A stretch of DNA of 64,000 nucleotides from positions 90,961,784-91,025,783 of the forward strand of contig NC_072893.1 in NCBI RefSeq assembly GCF_027943255.1, read 5' to 3'. Origin of the DNA: Anastrepha obliqua (Eukaryota > Arthropoda > Insecta > Diptera > Tephritidae). Position 1 is the stretch's first letter, and each line of letters opens with the position of its first letter. A program made the position numbers and the translations under genes. Shown in pieces: positions 1 through 10,321 of the stretch. The notes beneath the pieces are model-generated. The model saw only the letters and a list, made by a program, of their open reading frames with translations. It had not been told where the DNA came from and ran no database searches.

Positions 1-771
1 AAAAACGTTTCTGAGAAAAAAAGTATATTTTCTTTTTCAGGCTCTGAACTATTCATTAATTTATAACAATAACTTTCCAATTACAAATCTCCGAACATGG
101 TTTTGCACCCGTGCTATCGACTAAGCAGTCAGTGATTTTGCTGATTCATAATCTACTGTTATGCCCATATGGACGTTTATCATATTTACGCTCGTAAATC
201 TTCCAAAGAACTTTTTCCTCCAACACTTAAAGTAGCTTTTCGCTGAAGACTTTACAATTAAATATTCTTCTCCAAAGAAGTACAAGGTGCAGGCAATTTT
301 TTCATTTTTATTATGGTTTTCAGAATGTGTTTCTAATTTTTTTTTATTACATTACAAAAAACAAAACCAATTTATATAAAGTAATATATAAAAACATCGT
401 TTAAAGTTTTTGTATTAATCAGAATAGCCATTTATATGGAAATTATATTGCTCTTGAAAATAGCGCGAGTCAGTGTTTTTGATTTTACGCCTAGCTTTTC
501 CAATAGGGAAAGAGAAAAAATGTTCAATTCTAAAAATGCGAATGTTAAAATTTACTGTTCTTTTTTTTTGTGTTTCGCAAATTCCTTATCATTCGTAAAG
601 CATTTTGGCATTTTCAGATAACACTGATCGACAAGATTCCTCCCACCTAAATTAATTTTATTTTGCGCCCTTACAAAACTACGTGTGATGAGTCGTTTCG
701 ACGACAGTCGGTTCTACGTTACCGAAACGACCCGGGTTTATATCCGGTTAAGGACTGTCACTCCAACAGCA
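1..771. other. AT-rich non-coding DNA
   Basis: I see no gene here. The short open frames lack recognisable motifs and sit in AT-rich sequence. The last part, from about 640, is GC-richer and was contiguous with the sequence now at 2150 before the family B LINE inserted: removing the LINE and one target copy restores a near-palindrome in which CATTCCCCGTA is followed by GTATGGGGAATG. Confidence 0.6.
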
Positions 772-784
772 TTCCCCGTATGTA
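772..784. repeat. Target-site duplication of LINE B, left copy
   Basis: The 13-base word TTCCCCGTATGTA occurs here and again exactly at 2137-2149, bracketing the minus-strand LINE. This fits target-primed reverse transcription. Confidence 0.8.
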
Positions 785-2136
785 TTATTATCATTATTAG
801 AAGGCCATTACGCACTGCGACCAGAGCTGATCTATTGTGAAATGCCTATTTTGTAACCCTAGAGTTTTAGGCTTTTTAAAAATTTTAGCAAAATTTTGGG
901 TTTGTTGTTGCAAAGATCGCATGGAGATACTACGATACCACCAAGGTGATGAAGTCTCTGTCTGCCCAACGCAGGACATTCACAAAGCACATGTTCTGAG
1001 CTTTCTATGTCCATTTCGCAAAAGCGGCAGACATTGGTCTCGGATAGACCAATATTAGATGGTACCTCAGGCTGCAGTGACCTGCAAGATATCCTGTTAA
1101 AAGACGCAGATCTACTCTGCTTAGTGAGAGAAGCTTGTCAGATATTCCTTTGTTGGGACTTAGGAATAGTTTGGCTTGACGCTGACCGGCGCAGTTTAGC
1201 CAGTGTGCGGCAAGTTTTCTTTCTTCCCATTTCCTAAGGAATTCATTAATGTGACCTTTTGTGAGTCCACAGAAAGACTCAGGACCAGTAAGTTGCATAT
1301 TTGATCCTTGTTTTGCAAGGTCATCAGCCATTTCATTTCCCTCATGTCCTTCATGTGCCGGAATCCAGCCTAGTGTTACTATGTTGAGGTTTCCTAACGT
1401 GCTGAGAAGGTTTAGTCAATCATTTACCAATTTAGAGGTGATAGTTGCTGATAGAAGGGCTTTTAGAGCCGCTTGGCTATCTGAAATTATGTAGATGTGA
1501 GTACCTCTCATTTTCCTGCTAAGGCATTCTCTCACACATATTTTAATGGCACGTATTTCTGCCTGGAATATTATTGGGTAGAGTCCTATCGGAATCGATT
1601 TTTTTGAATTTAGGCCCATTGATTCCTGCCCCTGTTCTACCATTTTCCAATTTGGACCCATCAGTAAACCATAGCTAGGAGCCAGGCTTGAAAGTGATAG
1701 AGTTACTTCTCCAGTTTGTTCGTTCATTAATTATAACTTGGAAGTTCCTGAAGAGTATTGGTTTGGGTGATAGTATATCATCCCTATGAAGAATGGGACT
1801 ATGTAGGAAGTCTTCTAAGATCTTTGAATGTCCTTTCATATCCCCCCTTTTAAGTTCAGATATACCTTTTAATCTTAAGGCACTCGAGTGAGCTTCCCTT
1901 TCAATTAAGATTGGAAGCGGTGGTATGTTCAGGAGCGCACCCAATGCATCCGTGGGGCATGTTTTCATAGCCCCTGTAATACCAACACATATCAGGCGAT
2001 GCAGTTTGCTTAATTCGTTTACTGCTTTTCTTTGCTTGACCTTGGGCCACCATGCTAAGGATGCATAAGTGACTATGGGTTTCACAACTGTGGTGAATGT
2101 CCAGAAGGTCATTCTAGGGTTTAGTCCCCATGTCTT
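785..2136 (-). mobile_element. 5'-truncated LINE (family B, I/Loa-like), RT C-terminus and RNase H
   Basis: This is the 3' part of a non-LTR retrotransposon whose ORF2 protein carried reverse transcriptase and RNase H. Read on the minus strand it shows the RT C-terminal block (VTYASLAWWPKVKQR, about 2085-2040), the PKPILFRNFQVIINE linker, an RNase H segment with FQAEIRAI and IISDSQAALKAL (about 1575-1440), MADDLAKQGS (about 1331) and a distal FCEMDIES/HVLCECPA-type zinc-knuckle-like tail (about 1020-950). Several frameshifts and stops break the frame, so it is dead. The 3' end is a short TAA-type tail (TTATTATCATTATTAG on the plus strand), as in I-clade elements, rather than poly(A). A perfect 13-bp target duplication flanks it. 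A second copy lies at 39395-40487. The clade assignment is by motif recognition only. Confidence 0.85.
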
Positions 2137-2149
2137 TTCCCCGTATGTA
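2137..2149. repeat. Target-site duplication of LINE B, right copy
   Basis: Exact second copy of TTCCCCGTATGTA (see 772-784), adjacent to the 5'-truncated end of the minus-strand LINE. It is followed by a CAACAACAA-type simple stretch at about 2174-2200. Confidence 0.8.
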
Positions 2150-2353
2150 AGTATGGGGAATGTTTATTCTGCTACAACAACAACAATAACAACAGAAACA
2201 GCAGTAAATAACTATTTTTATCCAAAAGTTTGATATATTTATTTATTTATTCTTCCATTATTTATATAAACTTATGTACTTATAACGTTTTCACTTACGA
2301 GTTTAGTTTAGTTTCTGTCTTCAGTGAGTTGAAAAATTCGTCTCGCCCAAAAA

Positions 2354-2550
2354 ATGGAGCTAACTCGGGGAAATTTTTGTGCGATGAGTGAAATATCAAG
2401 ACACGAATGCATTCATAAGCTTACTTCGACTTTTGGAATGGACTTTCAAATGCTAATACAACGAGCTCCAACGAGCTCAGTTCTGAGTGGAAAAAGTGTT
2501 TTGAAAATTGGTTCAAATGAGTGCCGAATTTTATGTTGAATATTTTTGGC
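2354..2550 (+). mobile_element. Internally deleted mariner relic
   Basis: The reading frame opens with MELTRGNFCAM and SRHECIHKLTSTFG, matching the N-terminal helix-turn-helix of a DD34D mariner transposase. It then passes directly into sequence (from about 2487, frame-shifted) resembling the transposase C-terminus (EWKKCFENWFK). The whole catalytic core is missing, so this is a deletion derivative. I could not fix the terminal inverted repeats. The family is recognised from memory of mariner N- and C-termini; the deletion endpoints are approximate. Confidence 0.5.
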
Positions 2551-2782
2551 TTTTCGGTGGCTTATCGAGATAAGGGCCTCATATATTATGTAATACATGT
2601 GTAAAGAATATTATAGGTTTTCCAAAGGGAATGCAATATATGGCTTTCGGAAACCCCGTGATTTAGATAGAGTCGCAGAACATGTATCTAATTGCTAGCG
2701 TACATTCTGCTGTGAGAGGTTATCATGGCCATTTAAGACTCTTTAAAATTTATTGAATCATTTTAATTTTTATTCCAAGATT

Positions 2783-3593
2783 TTAACTCTCATTCCCACA
2801 CTTTTGTGGGAATACGGGTGAATACGGGGACTGCGACAGTAATTCATACCACAATTCATGCAGTTTGGCGGCGACAAGCACCTTCGTTTTTGCCAAATGT
2901 GGCCGTGTCTCCTTCAATTTTTTGTGAAAGTGGTTCAATAACTCACTGTAATATTGTCTAGTGATCGTTCTTCTTTTTTCTAAAAAATCCATTTCTTCGG
3001 ATCTCGCTTAAATTGCTCCAGACACTGCTTCGATGTGAACAGACGCAACCGCTTGTTGTCCACCGTGAGCAATCGCGGCACCCATCGGGCCGACAATTTA
3101 TTCATCGCCAACTCATCGTGTAAAATATACTATTAATTGCCGTTCCGGTCGAGATACCTATGGCTTCTGTTATTACGCGCCCTTTCGTTCGTCGATCAGC
3201 GAGGCTTTTGAATGATTTTCTCGGTAACCAGGTCTGCTGGGCGGCCTGGTCACTCCTCACCCAAAAGGAATATTCCATCCCGGTGAAATTCGTGGAACCA
3301 ATATCTAACTGTGGTCATACATAGCGAAGCGTCTCCATAGACTTTGGTTTTATCTCCTCGCATTTTCCCCATCCAAAAACAAAAAGCGAATTACCGAACA
3401 ATACTGCTCTTTATCCATCTTAGCAAAAATCACGAAGCTCGTCGTACTCGAATAGCTGTCAAATCCAAACTAACCTATCAATCAATGTGAAATTTGTTTC
3501 CCGACGTTTAATAGTTGCCACGATGCTATCACCAACTTCTCTCAGGAACGCCCTCTGTCATCAAACACAGGTACTTATTGAACCGCCCTTGTA
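2783..3593 (-). mobile_element. Mariner (DD34D) transposon, 3' part missing
   Basis: Minus-strand transposase pieces run from about 3420 down to 2783. In order they show MGKMRGDKTKVYGDAS and TTVRYWFHEF (N-terminal HTH), LHDELAMNKLSARWVPRLL with the WVPRLL motif (about 3125-3045), KQCLEQFKRDP, and FLEKRRTITRQYYSELL followed by KLHELWYELL and SPYSP. The block expected between KRDP and the FLEKRR strand, with the first catalytic Asp, has been deleted. The HHDNAP block with the second is also absent, and the frame ends before the third. The 5' terminal repeat is visible on the plus strand as TTGAACCGCCCTTGTA ending near 3593. The opposite terminus is not present. This is a dead relic. Confidence 0.7.
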
Positions 3594-5748
3594 TTAGACC
3601 AAAACTTAGGAATGATGATAGGTTGCCAGGTTTGACCATCCGAAGCAAAATTAGGAGTGTAACTTCTGCCTGCCCATTTCACACGTATTGACACATTCAT
3701 CCGATCAGTTGTTATTCAGACGGTTGTGATGATTTTTTTATCACCAACACAGTCTCACTTTTTTCGTAAGTAAACCGCTGTCACAACCTGTAATGGTCTG
3801 ATATTGGCCACACCTCTGCATTCCGTACATCGAGGCACGTGATGTGGGTGAACGGAACGAAGTCCACTTTGTGCATGATTTTGACCGTAGCCTCTAGAAA
3901 ACTCCCTTGAGTGGCGAAAGGAATTTTTTCCACAAGTCGCCTTCATAGAACAAACGATGCAACAAGCGAGTTTACAAAATGACTTGCTTATACGCAGAAG
4001 TATAGGGAGTAATAACGTACTCACAACGAAATACTCCCGGATTACTGCAACCCTCATTCTACAGTGAGGTGGCCTTTTATTTATAAATATGTATTTATTC
4101 ATTTAGTTTATTTATTCTCTCTATTTTTTAAAAGCACTTCTGATACGCGCTCTTTGCATGATCTTGAGATCTTCCAGCCACGCAGCCCCTATATCCCCAA
4201 TCGCGGTAAATCGTCGTACTTTAGCTCTCAGGAAAGGAAAAGTCCGACGAATACGACCTTTGGCCAAAAAATGCAGACACTTTCGCTCACTTTTTTTTTA
4301 ATACTAAAAAATCACCAACCACACGTAACCCACTCCACATTTATATCTGTCAAAAACAATCGAATAACGCAAAATAATTGATGAGCATAACAAAAAAATT
4401 GTAAAATCGAATGCAGAGAACCCCCAAAATTTGAAGTATTTTTTTATTTGAACAAATCTTATAACTGGTATTTTAAATTACATACATACATTTCATAGAA
4501 ATAGAAATTTGAACCGTTGGGACATCTGGATGTAAAACAACATTGAAAAATACACAAATAGACTTCACCGACTGCAGAGACTCAAAGGAACCAATAAAGC
4601 ACGAGGCCCGTCTTATAAAAGAACACTGCACATTTTGGTGATCGAAACTCAATAATTTTATTACACATTTTCTTTTTCACTTCTAGAATTTGTATGGAAT
4701 ATTTTTGTTTTAAACCACTGTGCATGAGAGTGACTGCAGTGAGAATGCAGGAGAATGAATTGCAATGAAGTGCGGAAAAAAGCAAACATTAACTACTCTA
4801 GTGACTGTCGCCATCCTAACAGCCACAGTGTTTTTTACTTGCAACACCTGACGGCTGCTACTGCCAAAGCAGTTACCTGCATTGGTAAATCAGTTTTACG
4901 GAAACTTTTTAATAAAACTAAAATTAATATGACCAACGGCGACGGTTAACTGACATCAAATCCAATTGGCATTGCAGGAGGCCAGGAGCTTAGTGGAGGG
5001 TTTACTCGTATCAGTGAGCTATCAGAATGTAAGCAACAGTAAAAGGGGCACTCAGTACCTGCGTAACGGACGTAATACCATGGTGCTCGATAGTTAAATG
5101 TATTAGTGTATTTTCCTCTGAGGCTTAGCGCCATTCCATTTAGATTCTTGTGTGTGTGTGCTGCTGCATAAACAAATGTATGCATGTATGCGTGCATGTG
5201 CTTGTTGTTGAGTTTAAGGTTTGGTCGGCGTCTATGCGTAATAATTGCTCCACTTCCCTATTGCTATAAAACCAGCAACCAAGAGTTATCGCATTCCCTC
5301 CGCTCTACATCCGTTCTCCTCCCTTCTGTAGTCGCTATGGCATATTGGAAATAATCGCATTCGAACATAAACTTTGATGAACGGTGATAATGGCACTGAA
5401 ATGGTGTAACAGAGGACAGAGTGATGAAACAGGATATAATCGCCTTCGATGTGGTTAACAATAATGATGAATGGCTATGAAAATGAATTTTAGTGGCTTT
5501 GATAGCATCGCATGAAATGGCAATGTAGATAGAAATCTAGATATTTGAGTTTTCTCGAATGGTGGTTGTTCACTAAAAAGCAATTTGACTGCAGTCATGA
5601 ACGCGGAATATGACTTTAGATGTAGCAAAAGTGTAACTGGGTACCTAATAAAGGTTGTTTTTATGTGCTGAGACACTGGCAAAGGTATCGCTAAATCACA
5701 TATTATCAAACTTTAAACATTTTTTCCTAAAAAAAACTGGGAGAAATG
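3594..5748. other. Unique-looking non-coding DNA
   Basis: I recognise no gene or transposon here. A minus-strand frame of 115 codons ends at 3755, but it has no motif I know and no splice or codon pattern that would support it. A short GT run lies near 5150. The remainder is AT-rich and intron-like. Confidence 0.45.
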
Positions 5749-5750
5749 TA

Positions 5751-6274
5751 TCGGTTGTTTTTTAGCTGCATGCGAACTATCTATATCGTTAGCTATGGTT
5801 TGACAGCTGAGAATGGCAAACTGTGTTAACATTTCGCTTCAGTAAAGTTTGGCAAGTCATCGTGAGTCGCTTAAAGCCGCAGCTGCAAATTGTGGAAATT
5901 TACTTGGAAAAAAATTTATCTGTTCACGAAATTCATGGGGCTCTGGCGATTCATCGATTTTTTTTTCACAATGAGGACAGAACTGTCGTTACGGTGAATG
6001 CTGCTTGGCCATTTGTTTAGACAATTTTTTGTTGGCGCACCTTGCCATACAGCTCGCTTAATAATCAATTTATTGCGCTTTTCACGTCACCGCTGGAGCC
6101 ATACGGGAAGATTTATTTAAAAAAATAGTCAAATATTGGACTGAGCGAATGGACCGTGTAACTCGTAGCTGCGGAGGATATATAAAGGATATCGTTTTCA
6201 AAAAATAAATGCCTTATCAATACTTCTGATTTGTGTTATCATTTTAAATTATCAAGCTCTTAAAAAACACCCGA
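5751..6274 (+). mobile_element. 524-bp deletion derivative of a DD41D-type transposon, TA-flanked
   Basis: The ends are inverted repeats: TCGGTTGTTTTTTAGCTGC at the left, and TCGGGTGTTTTTTAAGAGC at the right when read on the minus strand. A TA dinucleotide flanks each end (5749-5750 and 6275-6276), the target choice of IS630-Tc1-mariner elements. Inside, remnants of a transposase are fused: an N-terminal HTH piece (SRLKPQLQIVEIYLEKNLSV, from about 5862), then a jump to FFFHNEDRTVVTVN, and near the end DRMNHV-like RMDRVTRSCGGYIKDIVFKK-type C-terminus (about 6149-6207). The catalytic core is gone. A related 537-bp copy is at 34022-34558, so the pair behaves like a small non-autonomous family. 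Confidence 0.75.
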
Positions 6275-6678
6275 TAGTTCCTAAATTTTTTTGGAACAGC
6301 TGATGCACCTGTCCCTTGTCGCAATGTGTATTTTACAGATGCATATTTTGCAGTTGGAACAGTTATGAATTGCAACATTTTATGCTGTTGTATCAACTTG
6401 AACAAAAAAATATCGATTATTGTTTCTGCGGTACTTAGTTGATTTCTTACGACTGCATTGGCTGGACTGCTATAACGAAAGATGTTCTACGCGATATTTT
6501 CTGAGTAATAATAGAAAGCTCCTCTAGAAATAGACTAAGTTTAAATTTATTTAGTATAATTCATTTCTTTTCTCTCATTCATTATCCCATTCAAGCTTTG
6601 TTTTTCCTAAAATTACGAATGAAGCCTATGACCTACAATTTGTTCTACGCTTGCAAATGCCCTGATTACTTGATCTAA
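6275..6678. other. AT-rich non-coding DNA
   Basis: No recognisable feature between the TA-flanked derivative and the transposon-end fragment at 6679. Confidence 0.5.
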
Positions 6679-6745
6679 AGGGTGATTTTTTAAGAGCTAT
6701 AGGAGAGTTTTTCAAAAAAACACACGTAAAATTCAGAAAAATTCA
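6679..6745 (+). mobile_element. Solo terminal fragment of the 8042-8935 transposon family
   Basis: About 65 bases here are nearly identical to the left end of the element at 8042. They share GGTGATTTTTTAAGAGCTAT and then the run TTTTTCAAAAAAACACACGT. There is no matching right end nearby, so this is an isolated terminus. It ends abruptly at a LINE-like tail. Confidence 0.7.
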
Positions 6746-6856
6746 ACTGGTCCCGGTTAGCACGAGAAGAAGAGAAAGTTAAAGAAGTGAAGTTTTGTAA
6801 CAAAAATAATTTTAATATTGTAAATATTGTAATAATTACAATAAAAAAAAGCGCAA
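6743..6856 (+). mobile_element. 3' tail of a LINE family C copy (putative)
   Basis: The word AACTGGTCCCGGTTAGCACG encodes NWSRLAREE, matching the C-terminus of family C as seen at 15523 (NWPRLAQERN after repairing a stop). It is followed by AT-rich DNA ending in an AATAAAAAAAA stretch that could be the element's polyadenylation end. The match is short, so confidence is limited. Confidence 0.4.
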
Positions 6857-7052
6857 ATTAATTGATGAAGTAGGTTTTTAAAAATCTCTATTACGTATAA
6901 TTTCGTCTAAATATAAGACTGCACATATAATATTATATATTGGACTGCAAGTCGTCCATTGGGAATACAGGGCGTCCGGGGGCAGGGATAGGTTTTAAAT
7001 TGAAAGGTTTTCCCCAACCGCGTTAGCTCTGCTATTCGTTCCTTATCCATGG

Positions 7053-7815
7053 ATGCGAAGGTTCCGGGTAAAAAGTTCAGTGGAAAACAGTCCACGGCTG
7101 GCGCTCAGGCTGACGGCGAATGAAAATAATGGACTCGACGTTACATGTTTGCACGATATTCCGTGTCAATCCGTGCGTGAGAGATTTCCCAAGACGATTG
7201 TGCATGAAATATGGAGGAAGCATCATAGATTTCATCCCTTCAAAATTCAAATCAAGCGCTTAAGCTGAATGATTACAATTTGCGAAAAAATTTCTGTGAA
7301 AACATGTGGAACTGATTTCGTATGGTGAGCTTCATCTTTTGTTGTGATGGAGCCAATTTTCATTTAAATGGAAGTGTAAATAAGCAAAACAGTAACTTCA
7401 CAGTCCGGAATGGATGGTTTGGTGCGAATTGTTAAGCAGTGGATGGACCATATTTTTTTTATAATTTCGAGGGCAAGCAACTTCTGTGGGCGGTGTTTCT
7501 TATCAACGTATGCTGTACTATTATTTTCTGCCAATAATGAGAGAATATCCTTCCTTCAGTAAACACACAAGGTTTCAGTAAGATGGCGCCACGCCACATA
7601 CGGCTAGAGAAGCCTTATCGATACTGCTTGGACGGGTGGCTCAAAAGTAAAGTCCAACACTTAAAGAAAATATCGGTCGCGAGGTAAATGGCGTCCTGAA
7701 ATTATTTCTGCAGCGAGTGGCATGGAGTACTGGGGCCAGATTCAAAGAGCGTATCCGACGTAACGGTCAAAATTTAGAGGAAATAATTTTTAAAATTTTG
7801 AAATAAAGTCCGCAC
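7053..7815 (+). mobile_element. Decayed IS630-Tc1-mariner transposase (DD41D-like)
   Basis: Fragments of a transposase appear in order on the plus strand but in different frames. They are TIVHEIWRKHHRFHPFKIQ (HTH region, about 7197-7255), GANFHLNGSVNKQN (about 7350-7392, the block that normally begins with the first catalytic Asp), VNGVSYQRMLYYYFLPIMRE-like sequence (about 7480-7550), QDGATPHTARE with the second Asp (about 7580-7610), and RFKERIRRNGQNLEEIIFKI near the C-terminus (about 7738-7800). Repeated frameshifts show it is inactive. The start is approximate. Confidence 0.65.
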
Positions 7816-7848
7816 TTGTCTTCTTTGTAATTGTTTATGAAATAATGA

Positions 7849-8041
7849 AGAAAAAGTTTTTTCTAATAGCAGTCGCCCAGGCTATGGCAAACCCCCGAGT
7901 ATGTTTGTGCCATGAAAAAGCCCATAATAAAAAATATCTACCCTTCGGAGTCGACTTGAAACTGTATGTCCCTCCATTTGTGGAACAACAACAAGACACA
8001 CGCCACATATTGGAGGAGGAGGTCGGCTAAACACCCAAAAA
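7849..8041 (+). mobile_element. tRNA-headed SINE, body only
   Basis: This copy lacks the tRNA-like head and begins at TTTTTTCTAATAGC. It shares with the other copies the blocks GGCAAACCCCCGAGT, GCCATGAAAAAGC, CTTCGGAGTCGACTTGAAAC and CATTTGTGGAACAACA, ending GGCTAAACACCCAAAA. Its right edge runs straight into the GGGTG end of the next transposon with shared bases, so the junction may be a microhomology join. Confidence 0.75.
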
Positions 8042-8935
8042 GGGTGATTTTTAAAGAGCTATAGGAAAGTTTTTCAAAAAAACACACGTAAAATTCAGAA
8101 AAATGCATGCAATTTTTTTTAAATCGATAGTACAGATTATTTCATGCAAATGTTGACCGCGACTGCACTTCAAATGGTCCATCCGCTTATTTGGTATACT
8201 CTTTCCAATGTTTCGGCTTATATCTCACATAGAAATGCTTTAATTTTGTCTTCCAATGAGTTAATTGAAGCAGGTTTGTCTGAATAGACATGAGCTTTAA
8301 CATAGCCCCACAAAAAATAATCTAAAGGCGTTATATCGCACGATCTGGGTGGCCAATTGACAGGTCCCGAACGTGAAATAAAATGTTCACTGAACTCGCC
8401 TCTCAACAAGTCCATTGTTATGCGTGCTGTGTGGCATGTGGCACCGTCTTGCCGTCTTGCTGAAAGCACATGTCATGCAAGTCAAGCTCTCGCATTATGG
8501 GCAAAAAAAAGTTGGATATAATTTCACGGTAGCGCTCACCATTCACAGTTACGTTACGATTCGCACCATCTTCGAAGAAGTACGGTCCAATGATACCTCC
8601 AGCCCATAAACCGCTCCAAACTGTGACCTTTTCTGGGTACATTGGTAGCTCTTGCAATTCTTCTGGCTGATCTTCACTCCAAAATCGACAATTCTGCTTA
8701 TTTACGTACCCATTGATCCAAAAATGAGCTTCGTTGCTGAACACAATTTTTCGATAAAAAAGTGGATCTTAAACTTTCTTAAGAGAACACACATTTTTAT
8801 AATAAAATTCAATGATTTGCAAGCGTTGTTCGTTTGTAAGACGATTCATGGTTAAATTATAGACCAGACTAAAGACGTTTGATAGCGAAACAAAACACGA
8901 AACTGTTTAAAAAGATAATAGCTAAAAAATCACCC
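8042..8935 (-). mobile_element. Internally deleted DD41D transposon with both termini
   Basis: The termini are inverted: GGGTGATTTTTAAAGAGC at 8042, and GGGTGATTTTTTAGC read on the minus strand from 8935. The minus strand carries a transposase: MNRLTNEQRLQIIEFYY (N-terminus, near 8850), then a deletion to DPLFYRKIVFSNEAHFW, GYVNKQNCRFWSE, VTVNGERYRE, FQQDG, GATCHTARITMDLL and DITPLDYFLWGYVKAHV. The residue expected to be the first catalytic Asp is Asn (FSNEAH). An 8-bp tandem duplication of CAAGACGG next to the second catalytic Asp (near 8450) shifts the frame. The spacing from that Asp to the Asp in TPLD is 41 residues. Flanking TA is not evident. It is dead. Confidence 0.8.
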
Positions 8936-9439
8936 GTTTATGTAACTACCTCTGGCTTCGCCGTCCTGCTATTTAATTATTAATCGGTTAGCTAAGAAAC
9001 CCCACTTTAATTAATAATCTTTTTTATTATTGGTCATTCTTTAACAGGACTGATTACAGCAAAGTAGGTAATTGGGTAGCAAAGTCATCTCTCGGCGAAA
9101 AAAACTTTATAAGGCTCTCATCATGATGAGCATGATCGTATGGCGCAGAAGCTTGGACGGTGACATCCGAGTCTCTTGCAGTAATTGAGAGAAAAGTCCA
9201 TGTTTGTTAATTTTAGTTTCATTAAATGACATAATAAAAACTTTGCGCTTATTATATGAAAATGGGGTAAGGAAGTATTCAATGCTGAAAATCGTTTGGC
9301 CAATTTTGCCCATGATAGGTTTTAAAGGATAAGTATTAAAAAGCAATAACTGAACGAAATGTAGTCCCAAACTTAAAAATAATTAGATTTAAATAAATTT
9401 TGTATACCTAACAGATCCTTTGAACTCTATTTTGTTTCG
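8936..9439. other. AT-rich non-coding DNA
   Basis: No feature recognised. Short minus-strand frames around 9107-9370 look like chance openings. Confidence 0.45.
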
Positions 9440-9965
9440 TGGAGCTTTTTCATGCTTTACGGATATTATCAATGACGCCCTTTTTATTATATCTAGTGAG
9501 TTTTCAAGCTCACAACAAGACGGGTTTCAGTAACTCTGTCACTTAATTAGCTTCATGGCAAGGTGCTGAATCATGCAAAAATATGAATTTTTTATTCTGT
9601 AGCTTGGTAGGATGTTTCACCTGATAATGTTTTCTCTTATAAATTGCAGCTTTCGACGCCAAGAATTTGTGTGAACGACTCATCCGAGAAGCAAATCTGA
9701 AATTCGATTTTCATGTCGTCATCGCAGCTCATTCCCATCAATAGCATCACCATTACCACCTAAAATTCCTTTAACAAATTTCTGACGTTTTCAATGATCT
9801 TCGCATGCAATATGGCAGATTTTCCTAACAGTTGGGGATGTTGTCATGTACGTTCGCCCATATTTTCCACTCCTAACAGTGTTAAATTGCCTTTCCTCAC
9901 ATATTTTTAACTAATCACAAAGCTTATACTATTTGTGCAGCAAATTCTACTAAAAATTACTAAAT
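9440..9965 (-). mobile_element. Tc1-like transposase relic (heavily decayed)
   Basis: On the minus strand, with several frame changes, I can read FSDESFTQ (compare the FSDES block with the first catalytic Asp of Tc1-type transposases), IHIF followed by HDSAPCHEAN-like sequence (the second Asp block, about 9575-9545, needing one frame repair), VTELL, and LIDNIRKAWRS-like sequence further on (about 9475-9440). The N-proximal text (VRNLLKEF, about 9800) is only loosely alignable. No termini were found. The call rests on these short ordered motifs. Confidence 0.45.
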
Positions 9966-10319
9966 AGATATAAACAATAATTTTTATTAAAATTCCACAT
10001 TAAGCTCCTAAATTGTGGTAGCGAGAATGTTCATAGTGACGTGCACATACGAGTTGTGTGAAACAAAATGCGTAGGGTGTACTATAATTTTACAATGCAT
10101 AATTTCAGGCGGGATGGTTGAGGGATATGTGGTGAAGAGCAGAATGCCAATTCTTCATATGCTTGCTCTTACAACTAATAATTCACACCCCAACGATTTT
10201 TTGTCATATATACCGCGTTGTAAAATTATAAATACACCACTACTTTTTATAATATAATGGGGATGTGGTTTTATAGCCCGTTTACTCTTAGTACAAATAA
10301 GTGCTTTGGGCTTTATATA
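9966..10319. other. Non-coding DNA
   Basis: A plus-strand frame of 80 codons at 10015-10257 shows no recognisable motif. The stretch ends in a TATATA run that provides the TA target of the mariner. Confidence 0.4.
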
Positions 10320-10321
10320 TA

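Noticed and set aside
3755..4102. 115-codon minus-strand frame with several Cys and Arg
   Set aside because: No recognisable domain, no splice context and no second copy in the window.
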